A stretch of DNA of 43,845 nt from Leyella stercorea. GTDB lineage: Bacteria > Bacteroidota > Bacteroidia > Bacteroidales > Bacteroidaceae. Location of the stretch: positions 1 through 43,845 of the forward strand of contig NZ_JAHQUY010000020.1 of the NCBI RefSeq assembly GCF_019052365.1, written 5' to 3'. Shown one piece after another: positions 15,688 through 23,495 of the stretch (its first letter is position 1; each line of letters opens with the position of its first letter). Below the pieces are notes generated by a model that was not told the DNA's origin, searched no databases, and saw only the letters and a program-made list of their open reading frames with translations. The position numbers were made by a program, and so were the translations under genes.

Positions 15688-15879
15688 TGTAAAAATGTTG
15701 TTTCTTTAATGCCTGCAAGCCAGAGGCTTCGCAGAGCTGCTTAATACTAAAAAGGGGTGGACTTAACTCTAATCTGTAGCTGCTCGGTGTCTTCCCCAGC
15801 CATGTCACAACGTCGTATCTTTAGCGAATAAGAAATTGATTGAAGACATTAGGGCAGCTTCCCGTAAAATATAAATCCT

Positions 15880-16075
15880 GAATTCGGGTACAAAGTTACT
15901 GCAAAAATCCGATTAAGCGAAGCAAATGGAAATTTATTTACATTTGTGAGCGCGAGGATTTTATCTAAATCGAAAACAATACAAAATGAATTCATTCATT
16001 TTTATTGTTGAGATGCAGCGTAACTTATCAAAAGATACTGCAAAAATCCGATTAAGCGAAGTAAATGGAGATTTA
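15880..16075 (-). promoter_or_regulatory. Duplicated upstream region of the helicase gene
   Basis: A 39-base sequence occurs twice in direct orientation (15898-15936 and 16037-16075) with three mismatches. On the minus strand the gene-proximal copy reads TTTTTGCAG then TAACTTTG (15898-15891), a good -7 box, and the distal copy reads TTTTTGCAG then TATCTTTT. They look like tandem promoters giving leaders of about 190 and 330 bases. The rest of 15688-16098 is AT-rich and shows no gene. Confidence 0.55.
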
Positions 16076-16098
16076 TAAAACTAAAAAACCAAAAAGAT

Positions 16099-16130
16099 TT
16101 TGAAGAATAGAAATAAAAAATGTATTTTTG
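16099..16130 (+). promoter_or_regulatory. Predicted promoter of the small broken gene
   Basis: TTTG (16099-16102) and TATTTTTG (16123-16130) are 20 bases apart, a consensus Bacteroidota promoter. It points at the small reading frame starting at 16163. Confidence 0.72.
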
Positions 16131-16162
16131 CAAATGATAGAATAATATAAAGATTTGTCAAA

Positions 16163-16312
16163 ATGGAGAAAATAACTAAAGCAGAAGCATTGCGACGCTA
16201 GAATTCTGCCAAAGAACAGAAAAAAGCTATGGTCGAAAAGATGCGCGAAATACTTTACGATGACTACAAGACGCGAACAGGAGAGGAACCGATGACATTC
16301 AATGTATTATAA
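16163..16312 (+). pseudogene. Small conserved-type protein gene interrupted by TAG
   Basis: Read through, the frame encodes 49 residues: MEKITKAEALRR, then TAG (16199-16201), then NSAKEQKKAMVEKMREILYD and DYKTRTGEEPMTFNVL, ending TAA. The lysine/glutamate-rich helical character and the YKxRTGEEP...F end remind me of short uncharacterised proteins of Bacteroidales, but I cannot name a family. A strong promoter precedes it and a strong terminator follows at 16344, so the unit looks otherwise intact. TAG ends other genes here (for example coaD), so general stop-codon recoding is unlikely. A single-base nonsense change is the simplest explanation; a sequencing error is possible. Confidence 0.55.
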
Positions 16313-16343
16313 TACGTTAATTGAATCAATTATATAGCAAAAT

Positions 16344-16371
16344 AAACGCCCGTGTTTTTGCACGGGCGTTT
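16344..16371. terminator. Bidirectional terminator hairpin
   Basis: AAACGCCCGTG (16344-16354) pairs with CACGGGCGTTT (16361-16371) around TTTTTG. T-rich sequence follows on the plus strand and AT-rich sequence on the other side. It lies between the small broken gene and the end of the flavodiiron gene and probably stops both. Confidence 0.8.
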
Positions 16372-16411
16372 ATTGGTTTATATACGTATGTATTTATTGC
16401 ATTACACCTTC

Positions 16412-17590
16412 TTACTTCAGTCGCTCAGCCATTGCCTTGCCGAGCGCCTCGCAAGCCGCTTCGGTCTCTGCGCTGAGGCTCTGCTTTATCTCAGCCGGTG
16501 TGCCTACAAGCTCGAACTTCATGCGTGTTTCGTTCCACTCCGTAATCTTCTTCACAGCCTGACCAGCCCATGTATAAGAGCCGAAGATGCCGAGGAGGTG
16601 GTCTTTGATGCCGCGCTCAGCGAGTTCGTTGAGCAGCATCTCCATTTCGGGATAGAGTCCGTTGTTGTATGTGGGCGCACCAAGGATGAGTCCGCGATAC
16701 TTGAAGATGTCGCTGAGGATGAACGAGTGGTTCTCGCGCGACACGTCGTGGATGACGATGTTCTTCACGCCGGCACGGCTTGCTGCGCTGGCTATCTTCT
16801 CGGCAGCGCGCTCCGTGTTGCCGTACATCGAGCCGTAGCATACCACGAGTCCCGGCTCTGTAGCGTAGCGGCTCATGCGGTCGTACTCGCCGATGACGCG
16901 TGCGATGTGCTCATGCCATATTGGTCCGTGCGTCGGGCAGATATAGTCGATCTGCACGCCGGCGAGCTTCTTCAGCGCCTGCTGCACGGGCACGCCGTAC
17001 TTGCCCACGATGTTCGAGTAGTAGCGCTGCATCTCGTTCCAATAAACGTCGCAGTTCATCTCGCTGTCTACGTATGCGCCGTTCAGTGCGCCGAAGCATC
17101 CGAAGGCGTCGCCCGAGAAGAGCACGTGCTCTGTGACATCGAGCGTAACCATCGTTTCAGGCCAGTGAACCATAGGTATCATGGTGAACGCCAGCTGGTG
17201 TGTGCCGAGCGAGAGCGTGTCGCCGTTCTTCACTTCTACAATCTCGTCTTCCTCGTTGCCCACGTTGTAGTAACCGCGCATCATGTCGAACGTCTTCTTG
17301 TTGCCCACGATCTTTGCGTCGGGATAATACTTCTTGATGAGTGCGAGCGAGCCGCTGTGGTCGGGCTCCATGTGGTTGACGATGATGTAGTCGATAGGAC
17401 GGTCGCCGATGACGCGGCGCACGTTGTCTATGAACTGCGAGAAGAAGTCTACTTCTACTGTGTCTACGAGCGCTACCTTCTCGTCGTCGATGATATAGGC
17501 GTTGTAGCTTACGCCGAACGGCAAGGGCCAGAGACCCTCAAAAAGTGTTTTGTGGCGGTCGTTGACGCCTACTGGATGAATGTTGGTCAT
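16412..17590 (-). CDS. Flavodiiron protein (FprA-type A-type flavoprotein)
   Basis: A 392-residue cytosolic enzyme that reduces oxygen to water and/or nitric oxide to nitrous oxide, protecting anaerobes. The N-terminal metallo-beta-lactamase-like domain has the diiron ligands in NHMEPDHSG (His73, Glu75, Asp77, His78), the histidine in MVHWPETM, the aspartate in FSGDAFGCFG, and the histidine in PTHGPIWHEH. The C-terminal flavodoxin domain has the FMN phosphate loop YGSMYGNTERAA and GAPTYNNGLYPEM. There is no rubredoxin or flavin-reductase extension, so an external electron donor is needed. It lies 67 bases after the EEP-family gene on the same strand. Confidence 0.94.
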   Translation of the reverse strand: MTNIHPVGVNDRHKTLFEGLWPLPFGVSYNAYIIDDEKVALVDTVEVDFFSQFIDNVRRVIGDRPIDYIIVNHMEPDHSGSLALIKKYYPDAKIVGNKKTFDMMRGYYNVGNEEDEIVEVKNGDTLSLGTHQLAFTMIPMVHWPETMVTLDVTEHVLFSGDAFGCFGALNGAYVDSEMNCDVYWNEMQRYYSNIVGKYGVPVQQALKKLAGVQIDYICPTHGPIWHEHIARVIGEYDRMSRYATEPGLVVCYGSMYGNTERAAEKIASAASRAGVKNIVIHDVSRENHSFILSDIFKYRGLILGAPTYNNGLYPEMEMLLNELAERGIKDHLLGIFGSYTWAGQAVKKITEWNETRMKFELVGTPAEIKQSLSAETEAACEALGKAMAERLK

Positions 17591-17657
17591 GTTATGATAT
17601 GGTGTTATGGTGAGGTGGTGAGATATGCACTAATGTCAACATCTCAACACAACAACA
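17591..17657. repeat. (GGTGAGAT)n/(TCTCAACA)n tract
   Basis: Short G-rich GGTGAGGTGGTGAGATAT sequence, then GCACTAATGTCAACATCTCAA and C-rich CAACA units, with the core itself partly self-complementary. The same order of parts recurs at 28902-29060, 37895-37960 and 38480-38732, and a one-sided version lies inside citC-citG. It fills the gap between the EEP and flavodiiron genes. Confidence 0.6.
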
Positions 17658-18572
17658 TCATTTCTTATAATTGATTCTTACAAACACTGGATAGTGATCG
17701 CTTGGTGTGCGGAGAGTCATCTTGCGGAACTCCAGCTCGCTGGGCGCCTGGTTACTGTTCTGAGCGTCGGTCTGAGCGTCGTCGGTCCAGTACATGTTGG
17801 TGAGCATGCCGTAGCGGTCGACGTTGAACTCGGGCGAAACGAATACATGGTCGATGCGCGACTGTGTCTTCATGTACGGCTTGTAGTCGTTGAACGTGCC
17901 GTTCTCGGCGAAGCGCAGACGAGCGTGCGTGTACGAGTCGTTGAGTATGCCCGACGATGTGAAGATGCGGTATATCTCGTCGTTCTGGTCGACGTTGAAG
18001 TCGCCGGTGAGCACCACGGGGGCGCCCTTTGCTATCTCTCCAATCTTCTTCACAACGAGCTTTGCAGCCTCCCGGCGCGCCACTACGCCCACATGGTCCA
18101 TGTGCAGATTGAAGTAGTAGAAGCGGAAACCGGTCTCTGCCTGCTCAAACTCGCCCCACGAGCAGATGCGTATGCACGCAGCGTCCCAGCCCAGCTTCGG
18201 CTTGTCGGGCGTTTCGTTCAGCCAGAAGTTGCCCTTGTTGAGCAGCTTCACGCGGTCTTTCTTATAGAATATGGCGGCATATTCGCCCTTTGTCTTGCCG
18301 TTGTCGCGGCCCACGCCGATATAGTCGTAGCCGTCGAGTGCGCCGAGCAGGTCGCCGAGCTGCGCATGCAGCACTTCCTGCGCGCCGAAGATGTCGGGAC
18401 TCTCGAAGTTCACCTGGTCGCAGATTACCTTGCAGCGTGTCTTCCACACGTTGCCGTTGCGGTCGTCGTCCGAATTATGGTAGCGTATGTTGTATGATCC
18501 CACGAAGAGCGACTGTGCGCTCATTGCCATTGCGAAGCAGAGCGCAGCGGCTGATAGTAGATAGCGTTTCAT
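17658..18572 (-). CDS. Secreted endonuclease/exonuclease/phosphatase family protein
   Basis: A 304-residue EEP-superfamily metal-dependent phosphodiesterase fold with a signal peptide (MKRYLLSAAALCFAMAMSAQ), so probably periplasmic or surface. Motifs are SYNIRYHNSDDD, the metal-binding glutamate in FGAQEVLHAQL, HMDHVGVVARR, the catalytic LTGDFNVDQND, and the final TPSDHYPVFVRI. The substrate could be nucleic acid, a phospholipid headgroup or a sugar phosphate; sequence does not decide. It has its own promoter-like TAATTTTG at 18609-18602 (minus) and may be cotranscribed with the flavodiiron gene. Confidence 0.88.
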   Translation of the reverse strand: MKRYLLSAAALCFAMAMSAQSLFVGSYNIRYHNSDDDRNGNVWKTRCKVICDQVNFESPDIFGAQEVLHAQLGDLLGALDGYDYIGVGRDNGKTKGEYAAIFYKKDRVKLLNKGNFWLNETPDKPKLGWDAACIRICSWGEFEQAETGFRFYYFNLHMDHVGVVARREAAKLVVKKIGEIAKGAPVVLTGDFNVDQNDEIYRIFTSSGILNDSYTHARLRFAENGTFNDYKPYMKTQSRIDHVFVSPEFNVDRYGMLTNMYWTDDAQTDAQNSNQAPSELEFRKMTLRTPSDHYPVFVRINYKK

Positions 18573-18601
18573 TTCTTTATGTAGTTAATTGATTCTGTTT
18601 A

Positions 18602-18662
18602 CAAAATTACTGATTTTTTGAATATAAAAACCACTTTCAATGTGAAAAAAAACGTAACTTTG
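18602..18662. promoter_or_regulatory. Divergent -7 boxes for the EEP and DUF2851 genes
   Basis: On the minus strand TAATTTTG occupies 18609-18602, about 30 bases before the EEP start. On the plus strand TAACTTTG is at 18655-18662, 18 bases before the DUF2851 start. The -33 elements are weak in both directions. Confidence 0.5.
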
Positions 18663-18679
18663 AGGTCGTTAAAATCCGA

Positions 18680-20086
18680 ATGTCTATGGAAAAGCTACTG
18701 CACTATATATGGAAGCATCGTATTCTGCCGCTCGCCGAACTGCAAACTACCGACGGACGCAGCGTGGAGGTGATAGACCCCGGACTGCATAACATGCACG
18801 CCGGACCCGACTTCTTCAACGCTAAGGTGCGCATCGACGGCGTGATGTGGGTGGGCAATGTGGAGATTCACGAGCGCTCTGCCGACTGGTTTCTGCATGG
18901 TCACGACACCGACGCGGCGTACAACAACGTGGTCTTGCACGTGGCGGCGGTAGTGGATGCCGATGTCGTGACGGAACGTGGCGACCACCTGCCGCAGGTG
19001 CAGCTCGAGGTGCCGCAGCACGTGCTCGCCAACTACCGCCGCCTGCTTGCCTTCGACCGCTATCCGCCGTGCCGCGACGCCGTGCTGCCGCTCGACTCGA
19101 TAAAGAAGCGCACGTGGCTGAGCGCGCTGCTTGCCGAGCGGCTCAACGATAAGACGGAGGCTATACGCCGCCGCGTGGCGCTGTTCGAAGGCTCATGGGA
19201 GGCGGCGTTCTTCGCCACGATGGCGCGCAGCTTCGGCTTCGGCGTAAACAGTGAGGCGTTCGGACAGTGGGCTGAGCGTCTGCCACTGATGCAGATTGCA
19301 CACCACCGCGACGACCCGTTTCAGGTGGAGGCGATGTTCATGGGCATGGCTGGTCTGCTCGACGAGACGCAGATGACGCCGCAGACGCGCGAGGCGGCTG
19401 AGGGCGACGCCTACTTCCTCAGTCTGAAGCGCGAGTTCGGCTATCTCTCGCGCAAGTTCGGACTCGAGCCGATGTCGCGTCAGGCATGGCGCTTCCTGCG
19501 TCTGCGCCCGCAGAACTTTCCTTACATACGCATGTCGCAGCTGGCTCAGCTCTACTGCTCGCGCCGTGCGGCGCTTGCCGATATAACGGCGTGCGAGAAT
19601 GTGAAGAAGCTGCACGCCGTGCTGCAAACCGGCGTGGGCGAATACTGGCGCACTCACTACACCTTCGGCAAGGAGAGTCGCGCTAACGACAAGCGTCTCT
19701 CTGCCTCGTCCATAAACCTGCTCATCATCAACGCCGCCGTGCCGCTGCTGCACGCCTGGGGCTGCTACCGCGACGACGAGCGACTGGTGCAGCGCGCGCT
19801 CGACTGGCTCGAAGAGCTACCCGCCGAGGACAACACGTATATACGCTTATGGAAGGAGTGCGGCGTGGAGGCGAGCAACGCCGCCGACACGCAGGCGCTC
19901 ATACAACTGCAGCACCGCTACTGCGAGCGGAAAGACTGCCTGCGCTGCCGATTCGGATACTATAGTCTAAAGAGAGGTAGCCCCTCCCAAAGCCCCTCCC
20001 AAAGCCCCTCCCAAAGCAACAGCGAGAGCCCCTCCCAAAGCAACAGCGAGAGCCCCTCCCAACCCTCCCCATCGGGGAGGGCTTAG
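18680..20086 (+). CDS. DUF2851 family protein with repeat-derived tail
   Basis: A 468-residue protein matching the Bacteroidota-specific DUF2851 family of unknown function: MEKLLHYIWKHRILP, VIDPGLHNMHAGPDFFNAKV (residues 29-50, split here), WVGNVEIHERSADWF, NVVLHVAAVVD, and a C-terminal cysteine-containing RKDCLRCRFGYYSLKRG. The NxExH-like and nuclease-like look of the N-terminal part is suggestive only. Normal homology ends at about residue 433. The last 35 residues (SPSQ and SNSE repeats) are translated from a CCCTCCCAAAG minisatellite. An alternative start two codons later (18686) also fits the promoter. Confidence 0.87.
   Translation: MSMEKLLHYIWKHRILPLAELQTTDGRSVEVIDPGLHNMHAGPDFFNAKVRIDGVMWVGNVEIHERSADWFLHGHDTDAAYNNVVLHVAAVVDADVVTERGDHLPQVQLEVPQHVLANYRRLLAFDRYPPCRDAVLPLDSIKKRTWLSALLAERLNDKTEAIRRRVALFEGSWEAAFFATMARSFGFGVNSEAFGQWAERLPLMQIAHHRDDPFQVEAMFMGMAGLLDETQMTPQTREAAEGDAYFLSLKREFGYLSRKFGLEPMSRQAWRFLRLRPQNFPYIRMSQLAQLYCSRRAALADITACENVKKLHAVLQTGVGEYWRTHYTFGKESRANDKRLSASSINLLIINAAVPLLHAWGCYRDDERLVQRALDWLEELPAEDNTYIRLWKECGVEASNAADTQALIQLQHRYCERKDCLRCRFGYYSLKRGSPSQSPSQSPSQSNSESPSQSNSESPSQPSPSGRA
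19978..20083. repeat. AGCCCCTCCCAA minisatellite ending in a GC-rich hairpin, inside the DUF2851 gene
   Basis: Several AGCCCCTCCCAA units, some joined by AGCAACAGCGAG, lead into CCCTCCCC-ATC-GGGGAGGG (20063-20081), a perfect stem. All are read in-frame as the DUF2851 tail before the TAG stop. It looks like a repeat that replaced the original end of the gene. Confidence 0.72.
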
Positions 20087-20110
20087 TTAGCAGTTCTTCC
20101 TCGGCTTAGT

Positions 20111-20244
20111 CAGCAATGGCTTAGAAAGGCCTAAAAAGGCTTAGGAAAGCTTAGTTAGTAGTCAGCAATGGCTTAGAAAGGCCTAAGAAGGCTTAGAAAG
20201 GCTTAGTTAGTAGTCAGCAATGGCTTAGAAAGGCTTAGTTAATA
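20111..20244. repeat. 52-bp tandem repeat (2.5 copies) rich in GGCTTAG
   Basis: Units at 20111-20162 and 20163-20214 differ at few positions, and a shortened third unit ends at 20244. Each starts CAGCAATGGCTTAGAAAGGC and contains further GGCTTAG or AGCTTAG words. It lies directly before the LOG gene, so promoter or translation effects are possible. No promoter is obvious inside it. Confidence 0.75.
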
Positions 20245-20261
20245 ATAAAAAAATAATAGCA

Positions 20262-20792
20262 ATGAACATTTGTATTTTCTGCTCCGCCAACTCGAATCTT
20301 CCCACCGAATACTTCGACCGCACGCGCGAGCTGGGCGCCTGGATGGGTGCCAACGGGCATACGCTGGTGTTCGGCGGATGCAACCTCGGAATGATGGAGT
20401 GCGTGGCTGAGGCTGTGCACAACGCAAAGGGAATGACCGTAGGCGTCGTACCGTCGATTGTCGAGAAAGGTGGCAAGGTGTCTGAGCATGTCGACGTGAA
20501 GATTCTCTGCGACAACCTCTCCGACCGCAAGGATCTAATGATTCAGCGCAGCGACGTGATAATAGCGCTGCCTGGCGGAGTGGGCACGCTCGACGAGATA
20601 TTCACCGTGCTTGCCGCTGCCTCCATCGGCTACCACAACAAGCGCGTCATTCTCTACAACATCGGCGGCTTTTGGAACTCGCTCATCGCCATGCTCGACG
20701 ACCTTAAGGCGCACGGAGTGCTGCGTGCGGGCTTCGACGACACGCTGAAGGTGGCGCAGTCGCTCGATGAAATCGCCGGTTTTATCGGATAA
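20262..20792 (+). CDS. LOG family protein (TIGR00730-type Rossmann fold)
   Basis: A 176-residue protein of the lysine-decarboxylase-like LOG family, whose characterised members are cytokinin riboside 5'-monophosphate or other nucleotide 5'-monophosphate phosphoribohydrolases. It shows the N-terminal ICIFCSANSN, the nucleotide-binding VFGGCNLGMM, and the signature ALPGGVGTLDEIF containing PGGxGTxxE with the catalytic glutamate, plus DRKDLMIQRSD. The length is normal. It probably cleaves the N-glycosidic bond of a nucleotide; the natural substrate in this organism is unknown. The start follows the 52-bp tandem repeats. Confidence 0.9.
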   Translation: MNICIFCSANSNLPTEYFDRTRELGAWMGANGHTLVFGGCNLGMMECVAEAVHNAKGMTVGVVPSIVEKGGKVSEHVDVKILCDNLSDRKDLMIQRSDVIIALPGGVGTLDEIFTVLAAASIGYHNKRVILYNIGGFWNSLIAMLDDLKAHGVLRAGFDDTLKVAQSLDEIAGFIG

Positions 20793-20864
20793 GGCACAGC
20801 TCCTGCCCGATGAAATCGCTGATTTTGTTCGATGAAATCGCTGCTTTTATCATCCTACAGCCTC

Positions 20865-20982
20865 AACGAAAGTCATCGTTCTCCGTACGCCGTCCGATCG
20901 GGCGGCGAACGCAATCCAATCGGGTGGCGAACGCAATCTGATCAGACGGCGGACGCAATCCGATCGGGCGGCGTTCGGAACC
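20865..20982. repeat. 22-bp tandem repeat array with CCGATCGG dyad, copy 2
   Basis: The lead AACGAAAGTCATCGT (20865-20879) matches that of copy 1. Four full 22-base units follow (20885-20906, 20907-20928, 20929-20950, 20951-20972), then a partial one. Units have the form GRACGCAATCCGATCGGGCG plus GC with scattered changes. Upstream, 20793-20864 contains two copies of GATGAAATCGCTG-like sequence derived from the end of the LOG gene. Confidence 0.8.
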
Positions 20983-21026
20983 CACCGCTAAAGATTAATA
21001 TTTTAACAACGGACTCCGTAGTTTCT

Positions 21027-21262
21027 TCTCTACGCACCCTAAACTTCTGTGGGTTCCGTGCGTTCCGTGGGAGAACAATACGCACTCTAAACTTCTGGAT
21101 TCCGTGCGTTCTGTGGGAGTTTCCTCAAGGTTAGTGCACTTCTTGCTACGTTGGTGCACTTGGGGACAAGTGCACCCCCTTGAAGCAACCTAACTTCTGT
21201 GGATTCCGTGCGTTCTGTGGGCACTTCTTTTTCCCACGGAATTCACAAAATTCACAGAATCT
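21027..21262. repeat. Mosaic of CTTCTGTGGNTTCCGTGCG repeats with one GGTGCACTTG hairpin
   Basis: Three direct copies of AACTTCTG, GATTCCGTGCG and TTCYGTGGGA-type words occur at about 21047, 21090 and 21190, and an inverted copy (CCCACGGAATTCACA) at about 21232. A hairpin GGTGCACTTG (21153-21162) pairs with CAAGTGCACC (21167-21176), followed by CCCCCT, as in the composite repeats near the window start. No gene is seen in 20793-21339. Confidence 0.68.
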
Positions 21263-21284
21263 CTTGCTATGGGTATTTCCTATA

Positions 21285-21322
21285 AAAATAGGCTACGACA
21301 CAGAACAGTCGTAGCCTATTTT
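21285..21322. terminator. 15-bp bidirectional terminator hairpin
   Basis: AAAATAGGCTACGAC (21285-21299) pairs perfectly with GTCGTAGCCTATTTT (21308-21322) around an 8-base loop, giving a U-run on either strand. It sits 18 bases beyond the end of the S46 peptidase gene and terminates it, and would also stop transcription from the left. Confidence 0.9.
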
Positions 21323-21339
21323 CATTATGTAACAAATTC

Positions 21340-23457
21340 TTACTTCACGCCAATCTCCTTGAGCAGACGCTCTGCGTTGCCCCACTTGTCCATGAGGAAG
21401 AGCATGTAGCGGATGTCGACGCCGATGCAGCGAGCCAGGCGCTTGTCGAACCAGATGTCGCTTGAGAGCGAATCCCAGTTGCCGTCGAACGCCAGACCGA
21501 TGAGATTGCCGTTGCCGTCGAACATCGGCGATCCGGAGTTGCCGCCGGTGATATCGTTGTTGGTGAGGAAGCAGAGCTGCATCTTACCCGTTGTCTTGTC
21601 GGTGTACTTGCCGAAATCGGGCGAAGAGAGAAGCTGCTTCATCACTGGCTCAGCCTGGTAGTCGATGATGCCCTTCTCGCCAGCCTCCATCTTGCGCACG
21701 ATAGACGAAGCATCGGTGTAGTAGCCCGACGGCTCGCCGCCAAGCAGATAGCCGCCTACCTGACCGTACGACAGACGCATCGTGAAGTTGGCGTCAGAGT
21801 AGTGAGGCAGTTCCTGCTCGTAGCGCACCTTGGCGTCGCAGAGGTAGCGCTCCTGCTCCTCGATAGCCTCGCGCACGTCGTTTATCACGCCCCTGCACTT
21901 GTCGTACACAGCCTTCAGAGCCTTTGCATACTGGTAGCCGGGGTCTTTTGCGAGCGCCTTCTCAGAGAGCTTTATCTTCTTGCCGCTCTTCATCAGAACG
22001 GATGTAGACCACAGCCACTCTACATACTTGCGTGTGTCGCCGCCGAACTGCTTCTCGATGGTCTTGTAGAACTCGGGCAGGTCTTCCTTAGCCACATACT
22101 GACGGAAGTTGTCGATGAGCGCAGCCTGCACGTCCTTGTCGAGAGCCGCGTCCCACTCCTCGCTGTTGTCGGGGAAGCTGTATGTGGTCTTAGCCTTCTT
22201 GCTACCCTTCTCGGGCATCATGCCGATAAGCGTGAGAGCACGTGTGTTGAACTCGCCGGTGCGTGCGAATGTCTCGCGCCATACGGTGCTGAGCTTGTCG
22301 GCGTCGAAGCGTGTGGCGTAGAGGTTCTTCATCTTTTCGAAGTCGAGCTTGCCCTTCAGGTAGCCGGTCCACTTCTGATACTCCTGGATGCGGTCCTCGA
22401 AGTCGGCCTTCTGACGGATGATGCCAACGGAGTCGATACACTTGTTCATACCGAGCGAGTTCTTCCAGTAGTTGGAACTCTGCGCGTACTTAGAGTCGTA
22501 CTTGATGCGCACAGCCTCGTCGGCGCGCATGTGACGTATCATCACCTCCTGCTTCACACCGCGTATCTGGGCGCGCGGAGCGTTCTCGGCGTCGCGCATC
22601 TCGCGTATGCCGTAGCTTGAGAGATAGCGCTCTGTAGAGCCCGGATAGCCGATAGTCATGGCGAAGTCGCCCTCCTTGTATCCGTCCATCGACACCTTAG
22701 CCCAGTGCTTCGGCTTGTAAGGCACGTTGTCCTTCGAATAGGCAGCAGGTCCGTTGGTCTTAGGGTCGGCGTAGATGCGGAACACCGAGTAGTCGCAGGT
22801 CTGGCGCGGCCACATCCAGTTGTCGGTCTCGCCGCCGAACTTGCCCATCGACTTCGGGATAGTAAACACAAGGCGCAGGTCGCGGAAGGTGCGGTATGTC
22901 GTAGCGTAATACTTGTTGCCCTCGTAGAACGGCTTAATCTCAAGGTCGAGCGACGGGTCCTGCTCGTGCAGCTCCTTAATCATCTGGTTCTCCACCTCGT
23001 TGAGCAACTTCTCGCGTTGCTCGTTGTTCATCTCGTTGAAGCCGCGCTGGGCGAGCATCTCTGTGATGTCCTTCTGGTCGACCATGAAGCTCACGAACAT
23101 ATCCTTGTTAGGCAGCTCCTCCTCGAAGGTCTTCGCATAGAAGCCGTTGAGCATGTAGTCGTGCTCCACGGTAGAGTGCGAACGGATAGCCTCGAAGCCA
23201 CAGTGGTGGTTGGTGAAGACGAGTCCGTCGGGCGACACTACGACGCCAGAGCAGTAACCCGAGAAGTTGACAACGGCGTTCTTGATGGCGTCCTCGCTCT
23301 TGTAGAGCTGGTCGTAAGAAGGAGTGAAGCCATAGCTCTTCATCTGCTCGTAAACCGCCTGCGGCAGGTTGTAGAGCGTCCACATGCCTTCGTCGGCATG
23401 AGCGGCAGCCGATGAGAGCGCAAGGGCTGCAGCGAGGAACAGATTCTTTTTCTTCAT
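21340..23457 (-). CDS. S46 family dipeptidyl-peptidase (DPP7-like)
   Basis: A 705-residue serine exopeptidase with a signal peptide (MKKKNLFLAAALALSSAAAH), expected in the periplasm, removing dipeptides from oligopeptide N termini for amino-acid nutrition. The catalytic histidine is His85 in FTNHHCGFEA and the serine is Ser641 in TGGNSGSPMFDG. Eighteen residues after that serine stands a glycine (Gly659, AFDGNWD). In Porphyromonas enzymes that position is Gly in DPP7 and Arg in DPP11, so hydrophobic rather than acidic P1 preference is inferred. Its upstream gap is only 38 bases and lacks a clear promoter, because the restriction-modification genes sit there. Confidence 0.93.
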   Translation of the reverse strand: MKKKNLFLAAALALSSAAAHADEGMWTLYNLPQAVYEQMKSYGFTPSYDQLYKSEDAIKNAVVNFSGYCSGVVVSPDGLVFTNHHCGFEAIRSHSTVEHDYMLNGFYAKTFEEELPNKDMFVSFMVDQKDITEMLAQRGFNEMNNEQREKLLNEVENQMIKELHEQDPSLDLEIKPFYEGNKYYATTYRTFRDLRLVFTIPKSMGKFGGETDNWMWPRQTCDYSVFRIYADPKTNGPAAYSKDNVPYKPKHWAKVSMDGYKEGDFAMTIGYPGSTERYLSSYGIREMRDAENAPRAQIRGVKQEVMIRHMRADEAVRIKYDSKYAQSSNYWKNSLGMNKCIDSVGIIRQKADFEDRIQEYQKWTGYLKGKLDFEKMKNLYATRFDADKLSTVWRETFARTGEFNTRALTLIGMMPEKGSKKAKTTYSFPDNSEEWDAALDKDVQAALIDNFRQYVAKEDLPEFYKTIEKQFGGDTRKYVEWLWSTSVLMKSGKKIKLSEKALAKDPGYQYAKALKAVYDKCRGVINDVREAIEEQERYLCDAKVRYEQELPHYSDANFTMRLSYGQVGGYLLGGEPSGYYTDASSIVRKMEAGEKGIIDYQAEPVMKQLLSSPDFGKYTDKTTGKMQLCFLTNNDITGGNSGSPMFDGNGNLIGLAFDGNWDSLSSDIWFDKRLARCIGVDIRYMLFLMDKWGNAERLLKEIGVK

Positions 23458-23495
23458 TTTATTAATTTTATATGGTTAGTTTGTCAATAAAATCA

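Noticed and set aside
16199..16201. TAG recoded as an amino acid
   Set aside because: Other genes in the window, such as coaD and the DUF2851 gene, end at TAG.
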